Position numbers and translations under genes: made by a program. Positions 25,162-34,005 of a DNA stretch of 64,000 bases are shown one piece after another. The notes under the pieces are model-generated. The model ran no database searches. It saw only the letters and a list, made by a program, of their open reading frames with translations, and was not told where the DNA came from. This DNA is from Saprospiraceae bacterium. Its GTDB lineage: Bacteria; Bacteroidota; Bacteroidia; Chitinophagales; Saprospiraceae. The first letter of the stretch is position 1; every line of letters begins with the position of its first letter. Location: the NCBI GenBank assembly GCA_028282725.1, contig JANQHF010000008.1:1-64000 (forward strand), written 5' to 3'.

Positions 25162-26541
25162 ATGCGTTGTTTTGTTCTAATCTGTTGCACGTTTATATTG
25201 TTTCTGATAACTGTAGGTTGTTCGGAGCGTATAGATGACGAGGTTGATGCCATTCTCCTGACTGTGGATAAGAGTGTTGTGCTTCCCGGAGATACTGTAA
25301 ATATCAGTACCGAAGTGCACAATCACGTAGATAAAAGATTGTCTGGGATCCCACTGAGATATTTTGCAAATGAACAGGAACTTTCCGGTCCGGTGTTCAT
25401 TCCTGCCATGAAAGGAGAATTTGTCATTTCGGCAAGATTTGAAGATGTCATTAGTCAAAAACAAAAAGTAGATGTAATCACTCTGGAGGATAATATTACA
25501 GCTCTGCATCTTGTATATGAGGGCAATACATATCTTACGACCGAAGAATGGTCGGTAAGCGGATCATTTTCCTTTGAGGTAGAATTGGAGAATTTGAATT
25601 TTACCATCCAAACTTCAGTAATCGAATTGCTGATCAATAACGAGCCTGTTCAGGAACGCGGAGCGATATATTTTGATCAACCCGGAAACTACCAGGTGAA
25701 AGGTCGTTACAGAAGCATTACATCCAACATCATAGAATTGACAGTGAGGGAAAAGCTCAATTTGGAATTGATCGTAATACCAGTAGTATTTCATGATTTT
25801 GGATTACAATTAAATGCAGAAAATGTAAACACATTATTGGATACCTTGAACGGTGCTTTTAATATTCAAAGCTATCCTATAGAGGATGTAAGAAGTGGCT
25901 TGGTCAATCCGAATGCTGTCAGTATGAAGATTCGGTTTGTAGCTGCCGAGGAAGCTCCTGCCGGTTTTGTATTGTCGGGTCCCGGAATTCATCGGATTCC
26001 ATTCCAGGATGCGGATAGTCGATTCGACTTGCTGGCTTTACAAAATACCTGGGATCCCAATACGTATGTCAATGTATGGCTCCAGGATGGTCAAATACGG
26101 TTGGATGAAGAAGCCGTTGAGGGTTACAACTTTTATGGCAGGGGAGGTGCGAGCATACCAATTTTGTCAGAAGGTCTATTAGAGGGTCTTTTGACTGATC
26201 CGAGTTTTGCGGAGGACGCAATAGCTGGTATCATAGTGCAAAAAGGGTCTGTCCTCGGTGAACACCCGGATTATATTGTTGCCACTATGGGAAACTACTT
26301 CGGACTCTTTCAGACGATTGATTTCGGATGCCTGGATGAAGGAGACTATTGTGCGGATACCCATACTATTGACTTTTCCATACCCAATCCTCCGACCAAT
26401 CAATTTTATACATGTGATCAAACTCTGTTCAGACCGACTAATTATCTGTCCATCAACCGGAAATACAGGGATTTTACCTATGATCAGGCCGTAAGAGTAA
26501 GAAGAGTATTGGAAAATGCGATCAGCCGTCCAAGTATATAG
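25162..26541 (+). CDS. Lipoprotein related to M43 pappalysin metalloproteases, catalytic site lost
   Basis: A 459-residue lipoprotein from ATG 25162; the frame is open further upstream but offers no ATG. The signal is RCFVLICCTFILFLITVGC, and an Ig-like region follows (about 20-195). The C-terminal region has the layout of M43B peptidases (pappalysin/cytophagalysin): a PVVFH-type first strand, NVWLQD, and a region matching 'H-E-x-x-H-x-x-G-x-x-H'. Here that site reads ATMGNYFGLFQ: both zinc His, the catalytic Glu and the third ligand are replaced, while the Y-F-G-L-F core remains. The following C-x4-GDYCADT also fits. It is a likely pseudoenzyme; the frame is intact over its whole length, so it is maintained as a protein. 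Confidence 0.68.
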   Translation: MRCFVLICCTFILFLITVGCSERIDDEVDAILLTVDKSVVLPGDTVNISTEVHNHVDKRLSGIPLRYFANEQELSGPVFIPAMKGEFVISARFEDVISQKQKVDVITLEDNITALHLVYEGNTYLTTEEWSVSGSFSFEVELENLNFTIQTSVIELLINNEPVQERGAIYFDQPGNYQVKGRYRSITSNIIELTVREKLNLELIVIPVVFHDFGLQLNAENVNTLLDTLNGAFNIQSYPIEDVRSGLVNPNAVSMKIRFVAAEEAPAGFVLSGPGIHRIPFQDADSRFDLLALQNTWDPNTYVNVWLQDGQIRLDEEAVEGYNFYGRGGASIPILSEGLLEGLLTDPSFAEDAIAGIIVQKGSVLGEHPDYIVATMGNYFGLFQTIDFGCLDEGDYCADTHTIDFSIPNPPTNQFYTCDQTLFRPTNYLSINRKYRDFTYDQAVRVRRVLENAISRPSI

Positions 26542-26543
26542 TA

Positions 26544-27935
26544 TTAATCGCCATGCTGTTGATCCCACGGACCGGTAATAGCCAATGTCAGTCCGGGTCC
26601 CTGGATATTTACGAAGAGCACCCTTCCATCTGGTGAAAAGGTAGCACCTGCAAACTCTGATCGATAACCTAGATTTTGACCGAAATGATACATTTTGCCC
26701 TGTGGAGTAACACCAACGATCCTGGGTTCAGCCTTATCCTCGCACAAGAAGAGATCTCCGTTGGAGGCAATCGTCAGGTTATCACAGCTTTCCAGGATGC
26801 GTGAGTTTTCGGATTCAACAAATAACTCCAATGTAGCCGGGTCAGAATCTTCCTTTCGACCACCTTCCTGAGAAGACAGCCTGTATCTGAAGACTTGTCC
26901 ATAACCTTTTTTACCACCATTGGTACATGCAAAATAGAACTCATTTGCTCCATACCACATACCCTCCCCACGGGCAAATATGGCGGCACCTTTTTGTGCT
27001 CCCCTGTATCTCAGATCATCTAATGGAGCGTCAACATCATCAATGTCCAACCACTTCACTGCGAATTTGGTACCGGGTTCGATGGTTCCTGTAGAACTTG
27101 GCCAATTGCGCGTATCCAAGGTTGGGTGATCAATGACAGAAAGTACCTGGAGACGTCCTCCTTTGTGTAACTCTCCCTTGACTTCCGGAATAAATCGATA
27201 AATCAGACCATCTGAGCGGTCTTCAGTCTGATATACAATACTGGTCTTTGGATCGACGCACACAGCCTCATGATTGAATCGTCCCATCGATTTGATCGGA
27301 ATCGGACGTGCTAGTTGCGGATATGTCGTTAATGGGACTTCAAAGTTATAACCATGATGCTTTTCTAAGATATCCCCGGCGCGAACAGTCGTTTCTTCAC
27401 ATGTAATCCATGAATTCCAGGGGGTTTTTCCTCCTGCACAATTTCGTATCGTTCCGGCAAGGCTGAGCCATTGTTTTTCAACTTCACCCGTTGATGGATT
27501 ATAGATAAACGTAGTTGTACCTCCAAGACAAGGATATTTCCCGTGTCCGTAGTCATAAAAATGCTCTGCAGGTAAATTTGCCCGGAGTTTCATATCTGCT
27601 CCAAATGGTCCATTCTTGCTGTCTCTTGGAGACACTTCATGATTTCTGATTACAGCAATTTTGCCGCCCGGACCCTCATATGCTGCCATTCCGTCAGCCA
27701 ACCCGGGTACAAGAAAGCCATCGTCCATGGCATCACCCAATTTGGAAATAATCTTATATGAAAATCCTTCAGGCAGATTTAAAATTCGATTCGGATCTTT
27801 TTGTAAGGGACCATAACCCTGAGCAAGCAATCCGGGGGCCGGACTTTGGCTCGTACATGCAGTAGCAAATGACCTCAATCCAATAAATCCCAATCCTATC
27901 ACGCTACTACGAAGAATAAAATTTCGTCTTTTCAC
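26544..27935 (-). CDS. PhoX-family phosphatase (DUF839)
   Basis: A 463-residue exported protein. The N-terminus KRRNFILRSSVIGLGF resembles a twin-arginine signal, ending in SFATAC, so it may be lipidated. PhoX markers in order are AVIRNHEVSPRD, CAGGKTPWNSWITCEET, GRFNHEAVCVDP, YQTEDRSDGLIYRF, CDNLTIASNGDLFLCED and EFAGATFSPDGRVLFVN. The family has a six-bladed propeller with calcium and iron at the active site and releases phosphate from organic esters. No Pho box is evident. The gene converges with the M43-like lipoprotein gene 2 bp away. Confidence 0.88.
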   Translation of the reverse strand: MKRRNFILRSSVIGLGFIGLRSFATACTSQSPAPGLLAQGYGPLQKDPNRILNLPEGFSYKIISKLGDAMDDGFLVPGLADGMAAYEGPGGKIAVIRNHEVSPRDSKNGPFGADMKLRANLPAEHFYDYGHGKYPCLGGTTTFIYNPSTGEVEKQWLSLAGTIRNCAGGKTPWNSWITCEETTVRAGDILEKHHGYNFEVPLTTYPQLARPIPIKSMGRFNHEAVCVDPKTSIVYQTEDRSDGLIYRFIPEVKGELHKGGRLQVLSVIDHPTLDTRNWPSSTGTIEPGTKFAVKWLDIDDVDAPLDDLRYRGAQKGAAIFARGEGMWYGANEFYFACTNGGKKGYGQVFRYRLSSQEGGRKEDSDPATLELFVESENSRILESCDNLTIASNGDLFLCEDKAEPRIVGVTPQGKMYHFGQNLGYRSEFAGATFSPDGRVLFVNIQGPGLTLAITGPWDQQHGD

Positions 27936-27989
27936 AATTTTATAATTGACACCTTAAAGATAACGGTATATTGTATGTAAATAAAGAGC

Positions 27990-28367
27990 ATGGATCGCGA
28001 GGAAAAATTATATGCATCACTGGGGGAATTGATCTATGCCGTTGCAAAGGCCGATGGAAAGGTCCAGGAATCCGAAAATCAGATCTTAGAGGATCTCATC
28101 AAGGATCATCCATGGGCGAAAACGATACGGTGGTCTTATCAATATGAACTGGAAAAGAATTCAGACCCTGAACAGATCTACCAAAAAGTGATCAATAATT
28201 GTGAGAGTTATGGTCCGGCGGCGGAATACCTTGAGTTCATCGATATCATTACTCAAGTTGCCGGTGCCAGTGAAGGGATCGATGACAATGAACAACAAGT
28301 CATCAGTTCTTTTTCCCACGATCTCGTCGAGAGATTTAGAAGAGACATTGGTCGTATCGGCACGTGA
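27990..28367 (+). CDS. TerB-like domain protein
   Basis: A 125-residue all-helical cytosolic protein. LGELIYAVAKADGKVQESENQILEDLI matches the 'A-x-ADG-x-x-x-x-E' acidic-loop motif of the TerB/DjlA N-terminal domain, and EGIDDNEQQVISSF gives the second acidic loop. TerB domains bind metal ions and membrane-associated partners; the family is linked to tellurite and stress response, but a single TerB domain says little about exact role. It is divergent from the PhoX gene. Confidence 0.75.
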   Translation: MDREEKLYASLGELIYAVAKADGKVQESENQILEDLIKDHPWAKTIRWSYQYELEKNSDPEQIYQKVINNCESYGPAAEYLEFIDIITQVAGASEGIDDNEQQVISSFSHDLVERFRRDIGRIGT

Positions 28368-28400
28368 CCAGGATTCCATTCACCCGTATCGATTCTGTTC

Positions 28401-28853
28401 CTATTCGGAATGTGAGGCGATATCTTCTATCTTCAACCGTTTCCAGAATTGGGTTTTTCCAAGAGCAGGCAGTCCGGAATATGCTCTTACCTTCAGGATT
28501 TCAGGAGTTTCTAATTTGATAAAACACTTGTAAGTGTTACCACTTGACGGATCAATAATCTGTCCCTTCTTATAGTGCCCGTCATTTTTTTTCTTCAAAT
28601 TCCAAATGACATCTATCTCGGTAAGATCCCGGTTTTTCAAGACCCCTTTGCATCGATCACAAAATCTAGACAGGCTATGATCAGTGATATCAATAATCCG
28701 CACATAAACTTCCTGGTCTTTCTCATATACCTCGAGTGTCGCCATGGGAGATTTGGTCTTGGGGTGTGTACTTTGCCAAAGACCTATGACACTTTGACCA
28801 GAAATCATTGTGGAAAACAGATAGAGAATTATTCCAATTGGACATCTGAACAT
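28401..28853 (-). CDS. DUF2147 exported protein
   Basis: A 150-residue protein with a short N-terminal signal (FRCPIGIILYLFSTMISGQS). The DUF2147 domain begins GLWQSTHPKTKSPMATLEVY, continues with VLKNRDLTEIDVIWNLKK and ends KVRAYSGLPALGKTQFWKRL. It contains a CDRC pair near the middle. DUF2147 proteins are small secreted beta-rich proteins of the lipocalin/fatty-acid-binding style; their biochemical role is unknown. Length is normal for the family. Confidence 0.85.
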   Translation of the reverse strand: MFRCPIGIILYLFSTMISGQSVIGLWQSTHPKTKSPMATLEVYEKDQEVYVRIIDITDHSLSRFCDRCKGVLKNRDLTEIDVIWNLKKKNDGHYKKGQIIDPSSGNTYKCFIKLETPEILKVRAYSGLPALGKTQFWKRLKIEDIASHSE

Positions 28854-28996
28854 ATTCGGTTTTTTTGGGATATAGATTACTGTCCTGTATGTATAGACAA
28901 GCCTGAAACGATTATACCCTCAGGCATTAGTATATCATCCCCAAAAAATTTGAAAGTCTATGCGCAGGATAAATAGCAGATTACATCAGCTTTAAT

Positions 28997-30040
28997 TCAC
29001 ATTCCGGCCCATTTCCTGCTCCTGATCTGATCCAAAGCCGGGAAATCTTTCGGAATGTCCTGTGTTACTTGTCCTGTAGCTGCCCACTCTGTTCCCCTTT
29101 GAAATGTCGTTATAAAGCCAACACACTCCATAGAATAGTCCATATGACCCAATGCAGTATGAAAGACTCTTCCGTGACCATAATTGACAGTCATCAGCAT
29201 CGGCTCGTGTCTGCCGGTACCTTTGACTGATTCATTCCAGGGAGGACCATTCTTTTCGACATCCGAATAAGCTGTGGCCAACACGGTCATATTTTGAGCC
29301 GGACCTCGCAGACGATCATATAACTCATCTTTTGCATGTAACCACTTCTCGGGAATATCTTTCATGATCGGATGATTGGGTTCGCGTGTAGTGATTATAA
29401 ATTCTTGCTGCGGACCATGCGAACCACATTCACCATCGCCTGCATCACGAATCAGTGTTCCGAAATCATCATAATATACGTATGGACCACTCTTCTCGGA
29501 TCGTCCCCCCCAGCCTCCAAGCCCAATCATCTTATTATACTCTTCCCAGTCACCCCATGAATTGTTTGCGGCATGGACGATAACAAGTCCTCCACCCTGG
29601 CTCATGTATTTTTCAAAATTTTTCTTGGTTTTTTCAGGCCAGTGGGCAGCCTGCCATCCCAGATTATTGATGATCACATCATATTTTGAAAAATCAGGAC
29701 TAAAATCGGGATCGGTCTGAGGCTCCTCTACCGAAGTGGTTTGCTTTTTATCCTTCAACGGATACATCTCTAACAACTGGGAGATGTCCTCAAGACCGAT
29801 GCTTTTGTCGTAGTGAGGACCTTGCCAAATATTTGATAACCGGGCTATTTCCACTTCAAACAAGCCGGTCTGCTCCAGATAGGTTTTCATCATCATCGTA
29901 GTCTTGGGCCACACCCCATGATTACTCTGTCCATCGACAATTAACGCCTGTAGATTATCAGCTGGAATAATCGATAAATCTGAAGGTGCAAATGAATGGG
30001 CATAGAGTAAAATTGCAGAGATAAAGACAAAAACATTCAT
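28997..30040 (-). CDS. ThuA-domain exported protein
   Basis: A 347-residue protein with a signal peptide (MNVFVFISAILLYAHSF). Residues about 30-300 form a ThuA domain with a class I glutamine-amidotransferase-like fold: QALIVDGQSNHG, KYDVIINNLGW, GGGLVIVHAANNSWGDW and GHGRVFHTALGHMDYSM. ThuA is needed for trehalose/sucrose use in rhizobia, and related domains are common in sugar-acting secreted proteins of Bacteroidota and Planctomycetes. The reaction is not established. It stands alone downstream of the aldehyde dehydrogenase gene on the same strand, about 140 bp apart. Confidence 0.83.
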   Translation of the reverse strand: MNVFVFISAILLYAHSFAPSDLSIIPADNLQALIVDGQSNHGVWPKTTMMMKTYLEQTGLFEVEIARLSNIWQGPHYDKSIGLEDISQLLEMYPLKDKKQTTSVEEPQTDPDFSPDFSKYDVIINNLGWQAAHWPEKTKKNFEKYMSQGGGLVIVHAANNSWGDWEEYNKMIGLGGWGGRSEKSGPYVYYDDFGTLIRDAGDGECGSHGPQQEFIITTREPNHPIMKDIPEKWLHAKDELYDRLRGPAQNMTVLATAYSDVEKNGPPWNESVKGTGRHEPMLMTVNYGHGRVFHTALGHMDYSMECVGFITTFQRGTEWAATGQVTQDIPKDFPALDQIRSRKWAGM

Positions 30041-30182
30041 GACTTACTGTTTAAGTTTCAAAAGTATCGCATAACCGTGACAGAAAGAACCCCATATCCT
30101 GTTTAACCCGTGAAATCACCAATTCTTTATTCATGGTCTCACCCTGGAATGACAGGATTTTGCTTTATAAATCAAGTTATTG

Positions 30183-31610
30183 TCAAAACCATTTAATGCT
30201 GAGATCAATCATTTTCTGCTTAATATCATTGTAGGGAGGCATCATCAATTCGATTGCACTCATCGGACTCCATTGCTTTAAGACACCTCGCTCATTTGAA
30301 AATGACTTGAATCCCCATTCACCATGAGCTTTGCCGATTCCGCTATTATTGACACCGCCGAAGGGCAAATTATTGTTAAAGAAGTGAATGGCACTATGAT
30401 TGATGCACGTACCTCCTGCGCGCGTATTGTTAATAAGGTAATTGATATTCTTTTTCTTAGAACTATAAATATACATGGCCAGAGGACGTTCCCTTTTATT
30501 TATGGCGTCTACTACTTCGGTTAACTTACTATAAATGCGAATGGGAAGAACCGGGCCAAATATTTCTTCTGTCATCAGATCTGAATCATCATCTGCATTT
30601 GCCACAATTGTAGGTGAAATGTAATCTTGAGTTTTATCCATTTGACCTCCCGATAATATTTTCACATCTCTTTTGATTGCATCATCCATATAACATTTGA
30701 TTCGATCAAAATGTCTGTCGTTGACGATACGGCAATAAGAGTCACTTGTCACCACATCATCTCCGTACATCGCTCTGATATTTTCATTGATTGCGTCGAT
30801 TAGAGTGTCCTTTTTGGCCTCATGAACGTAGATATAATCAGGGGCTATACAGATCTGTCCGTTATTTAAATATTTGGCCCAGGCAATGCGTTTAGCAGCA
30901 GACTTAATATTGGCAGATTCATCTACTATGGTTGGAGACTTCCCTCCTAATTCAAGTGTGACAGAAGCGAGATTCCTGGCTGCAGCTGCCATTACGACTT
31001 TTCCAATAGCCGGAGATCCGGTAAAGAAAATATGATTGAATGGAAGTTCAAGCAAAGCTTTGGAAACTTCAACACCTCCCTCCAAGAGAGCTACTTCCCT
31101 GGGGTCAAACAGGTCAGCAATCAATTTTCCCATGACAGCAGAACAATGTGGTGTATGTTCTGAGGGTTTCAGCATCACACAGTTACCGGCGGCTATGCCA
31201 GAAACGAGGGGTCCGAAGGTCAGGTTGACCGGGAAATTCCAGGGAGATATTATCAGACATACACCTTTGGGTTCGTAGTGAATATATGAACTCGTACCAA
31301 AAAGGGCCATGGGTGTAGATACTATTTTCTTGCTCATCCATTTACGCAGGTGAGCTATGGTATGCTTTATTTCTCCCGTGATCGGATAAATCTCTGTAAG
31401 ATCTACTTCACTTGGGTGCTTTCTGAAATCTTTATACAATGCATCTCTTAATTCTTGTTTTGAATTAAAAACCGCTTTCTTAAGCTCTTTTAATTTCTTA
31501 ATCCGTTGACTTGCTGTGGAATTAGCCACTTGTTGTTGATAAGCCACTTGATTATTAAAAAGCGTTTGAATGTCAGATGACTGTGTAACGACTTGAGCTG
31601 ATGTTTTCAT
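30183..31610 (-). CDS. ALDH3-type (fatty) aldehyde dehydrogenase
   Basis: A 475-residue aldehyde dehydrogenase. The catalytic region is LELGGKSPTIVD (general-base Glu) and LNNGQICIAPDYIYV (nucleophilic Cys). IISPWNFPVNLTFGPL (Asn) and GSPAIGKVVMAAAA bind NAD(P). The 'C-x-APDY' context and length are typical of ALDH3, whose members oxidise long-chain or aromatic aldehydes. The gene lies 10 bp downstream of the TetR coding region. Across the palindrome at 32263-32286 is the hydroxylase-CDGSH gene, so oxidation of an aldehyde made by the hydroxylase is a reasonable idea. This link is inference. Confidence 0.9.
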   Translation of the reverse strand: MKTSAQVVTQSSDIQTLFNNQVAYQQQVANSTASQRIKKLKELKKAVFNSKQELRDALYKDFRKHPSEVDLTEIYPITGEIKHTIAHLRKWMSKKIVSTPMALFGTSSYIHYEPKGVCLIISPWNFPVNLTFGPLVSGIAAGNCVMLKPSEHTPHCSAVMGKLIADLFDPREVALLEGGVEVSKALLELPFNHIFFTGSPAIGKVVMAAAARNLASVTLELGGKSPTIVDESANIKSAAKRIAWAKYLNNGQICIAPDYIYVHEAKKDTLIDAINENIRAMYGDDVVTSDSYCRIVNDRHFDRIKCYMDDAIKRDVKILSGGQMDKTQDYISPTIVANADDDSDLMTEEIFGPVLPIRIYSKLTEVVDAINKRERPLAMYIYSSKKKNINYLINNTRAGGTCINHSAIHFFNNNLPFGGVNNSGIGKAHGEWGFKSFSNERGVLKQWSPMSAIELMMPPYNDIKQKMIDLSIKWF

Positions 31611-31620
31611 AATGTTTAAA

Positions 31621-32247
31621 TTATCTGTTGAGTACTTTCACTTCCAGAATACTTTCCAATAGAGCATACCCTTTCACAGTTAAAAACGGTTTGATCTGGT
31701 ACCATAGCAATTTGCGCATATTTTCAGGATGGTCACCAATGCCCCGCACCCTTATTTGCTGCGGCCAGAACACGGCACTGAACCATAATTGTTGCGCTAG
31801 CCAAAAATAAGTCGAATTATCCCCATCTTTTTTAAGAAAGCCATCGTCAACATTAAAATCAAGACCGGATTTTATGGCTGAAATTTGCTGTTTGATATGA
31901 TCATAATGTTGTTCTGCAATAGAATCGTAGGATCGCTCGATTTCCAATAGATCAAGATAGAAAAATAAAAATCGCTGTTGCACGTCGTAGAATGCTCTGA
32001 TTTGATCGTCCAATTGGAACAAACTGTGTTGATTGCTATGTTCTGACGGAACGATCTCAGCGATTTCTGATCGAAACAGATCATAGATGGCTATCATTAA
32101 ATCCTCTTTCTTGGGAAAGTGATAGGTGAGGTTACCGGCACTGATTTGTACTTCGTCCGCCAGTTGCTGCATGCTGATATTGCTAAAGCCATATTGATTG
32201 AATAAGTATATGGCAGATTCTATGATCCTGTCTCGTGTCTTAATAAT
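31621..32247 (-). CDS. TetR-family regulator without a conventional start codon
   Basis: The helix-turn-helix reads through the whole region: KTRDRIIESAIYLFNQYG, then SMQQLADEVQISAGNLTYHFPKKEDL. The C-terminal domain (YFWLAQQLWFSAVFWPQQ) resembles the TetR_C_2 type. The first in-frame ATG (32170-32172, MQQL) would remove helix 1 and half of the DNA-binding domain. Upstream in frame are only two ATT codons (32242-32247) and then TGA (32254-32256). Either an ATT start is used, or a one-base change separates a nearby TTG from the frame. It probably binds the palindrome at 32263-32286 and controls ALDH and hydroxylase genes. Confidence 0.72.
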   Translation of the reverse strand: MIKTRDRIIESAIYLFNQYGFSNISMQQLADEVQISAGNLTYHFPKKEDLMIAIYDLFRSEIAEIVPSEHSNQHSLFQLDDQIRAFYDVQQRFLFFYLDLLEIERSYDSIAEQHYDHIKQQISAIKSGLDFNVDDGFLKKDGDNSTYFWLAQQLWFSAVFWPQQIRVRGIGDHPENMRKLLWYQIKPFLTVKGYALLESILEVKVLNR

Positions 32248-32262
32248 ATATTTTCAATTACT

Positions 32263-32286
32263 AAATTAGTATAAACATACTAATTT
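32263..32286. promoter_or_regulatory. Palindrome with 10-bp arms between divergent TetR and hydroxylase genes
   Basis: Arms AAATTAGTAT (32263-32272) and ATACTAATTT (32277-32286) are perfectly complementary around the 4-bp spacer AAAC. The element sits about 16 bp from the TetR coding region and 29 bp before the hydroxylase ATG at 32316. This is the usual place and size for a TetR-family operator controlling both directions. Confidence 0.7.
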
Positions 32287-32315
32287 TTATATTGGCTAAT
32301 ATAATACCCTTTCCT

Positions 32316-33404
32316 ATGTCTGAATTTTTGAATACTCCCAATATCGATCTCTACCTTGTAGTCGGAATTCTCTTTGTATTCGGACTGATTGAATTTCTCC
32401 TGGGCCATTATAAAAATTCAGGAAGAAAGTCGGACGACTGGATTTTGGAAGGAATTGGATTCTTAGTTGTTGCATTTACCAAGTCTCTCATTGTTGCAGC
32501 CGTATTCTTTCTTGGCAAGGCAGTTCTACCAGCTTCCTTCGAAGTATTGTCAGCATGGTCATTGCTTCCGGCATTTGTTTTCTACTTGTTGATCGATGAT
32601 GTACTACAATATTGGTATCACAGAAGTGCTCATGAATACAATTGGTTGTGGAAGCACCATCGTGTCCACCATGCAGCAAAGGAAATGGGGATTTTGACAT
32701 CCTACAGGAATTCCTGGGTGTATTACTTGTTGATGCCCAATCTGTGGTGGGGAGGAATCGCAACTTTTTTGGGCCTTGGGCCGTCGGTCTTACTCGGATT
32801 GATTGTCAAGCAAGTCGTTGTGACCAGCACGCACAGCACCTGGCGTTGGGATGACGTCCTATACAGAAGTCGAATTTTAAAACCTATTGCTTGGGTTGTG
32901 GAACACATTTTCATCACTCCCGCATTTCATCATGCACATCATGGGCGAGATCAGTCCGATCATGTCTCAGATCCGAATGGAAATTTTGGGAATACTTTCT
33001 CGATGTGGGACCAACTATTTGGTACCGCAAAATTTACCCGTAAGTTTCCGGCGGCTTATGGACTTCAAACGGATCCTGGTGACAAGTGGACAGCACACTT
33101 GTTGTATCCATTTGTCAAATCAGGGAAGGAGGGTAGCGAAATAGGGAAAGGTCATCAAAAGAAAAAGAATACTGGAGTAGAGCCCTTACAGACGACACTT
33201 GAAAAAGGTACGTATTTGTATTGTCAGTGTGGTTATAGCTCTACTCAACCCTGGTGTAATGGCTCCCATCATGGCAGCAAGTTCAAACCAATGGTAGTCG
33301 AAATTGAAAAAGAGCGAAAAGCTTCCATTTGTACCTGTAAATTAACCAAATCACCTCCTTACTGTGACGACAGCCATTTATCCCTGACCGAACAACCTGC
33401 CTGA
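32316..33404 (+). CDS. Membrane fatty-acid hydroxylase/sterol desaturase fused to two CDGSH iron-sulfur domains
   Basis: A 362-residue protein from ATG 32316. Helices lie at about 12-30, 46-68, 80-98 and 135-170. The di-iron His clusters of the FA-hydroxylase superfamily are H102-x3-H106, H114-H119 (HHRVHH) and H205-H209 (HHAHH). After a basic linker (270-292) come two CDGSH motifs with three Cys and one His each: C303/C305/C314/H318 and C339/C341/C350/H354. CDGSH domains carry redox-active [2Fe-2S] clusters. Fusion suggests that electrons go directly to the di-iron centre. It is divergent from TetR-ALDH3. It overlaps the end of convergent pnuC by 27 bp. A TTG at 32292 is an alternative start. 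Confidence 0.88.
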   Translation: MSEFLNTPNIDLYLVVGILFVFGLIEFLLGHYKNSGRKSDDWILEGIGFLVVAFTKSLIVAAVFFLGKAVLPASFEVLSAWSLLPAFVFYLLIDDVLQYWYHRSAHEYNWLWKHHRVHHAAKEMGILTSYRNSWVYYLLMPNLWWGGIATFLGLGPSVLLGLIVKQVVVTSTHSTWRWDDVLYRSRILKPIAWVVEHIFITPAFHHAHHGRDQSDHVSDPNGNFGNTFSMWDQLFGTAKFTRKFPAAYGLQTDPGDKWTAHLLYPFVKSGKEGSEIGKGHQKKKNTGVEPLQTTLEKGTYLYCQCGYSSTQPWCNGSHHGSKFKPMVVEIEKERKASICTCKLTKSPPYCDDSHLSLTEQPA

Positions 33405-34001
33405 CTGGCGACTCTTGTGGGCTGGATCTTTATAATCAATACGCCATTGTTTCCACATCAGGGAGTTGCTGACCAGGTAGGCAACATACAATACGGCAAG
33501 CAGGTATGCCTGAGTGAGTACATACAGGGCAATGCTGATCAGGTCAACAATAATCCAATACGACCATGCATTAATTACACAATATATGATCAGGAAGGTG
33601 GCAAAAATGGAAAGCATCATTTGAAAGCAATCCAGGTAGGGGAAGGCAGCCTGGGTTTGTACATCCAACAAGTATCCGGCCGCCCCGGCAATCAATCCTG
33701 ATATGGCCAGGTACACGAAATAACTTGAAGTTGGCATCCTGGAAATCCTGATCACCTTTTTTGTCTGAGAACCTTTTGACCATAAGTAAAGACCGATACA
33801 GGACATGCCCAGGAAAAATACATGAAGCAAGGCATCAAAATACAGCTGTGTCTTGATCACATCGACATAGATTATACAGAGGGCGCTTACAATGCCGAAT
33901 ATCCAACTGTAATTTGATTTTGAATGTGCACAAACAATATATGCCAGACCGAAAAGAAGCCCGCCAAGCTCTACGATCAAAGTAGGGGTCAAAAAACTCA
34001 T
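33378..34001 (-). CDS. pnuC: Nicotinamide riboside transporter of the PnuC family
   Basis: A 207-residue inner-membrane protein with seven hydrophobic helices. Family features are ELGGLLFGLAYIVCAHS at the N-terminus, a YFDALLHVFFLG loop, and CVINAWSYWIIVDLISIALY, with the Asn/Trp/Tyr residues that line the PnuC substrate tunnel. PnuC takes up nicotinamide riboside for NAD synthesis by facilitated diffusion driven by NadR kinase. No NadR or thiamin partner is adjacent. It starts 4 bp after the PorE-like gene ends and is on the same strand. Length is normal. Confidence 0.87.
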   Translation of the reverse strand: MSFLTPTLIVELGGLLFGLAYIVCAHSKSNYSWIFGIVSALCIIYVDVIKTQLYFDALLHVFFLGMSCIGLYLWSKGSQTKKVIRISRMPTSSYFVYLAISGLIAGAAGYLLDVQTQAAFPYLDCFQMMLSIFATFLIIYCVINAWSYWIIVDLISIALYVLTQAYLLAVLYVAYLVSNSLMWKQWRIDYKDPAHKSRQSGRLFGQG

Positions 34002-34005
34002 AGAC

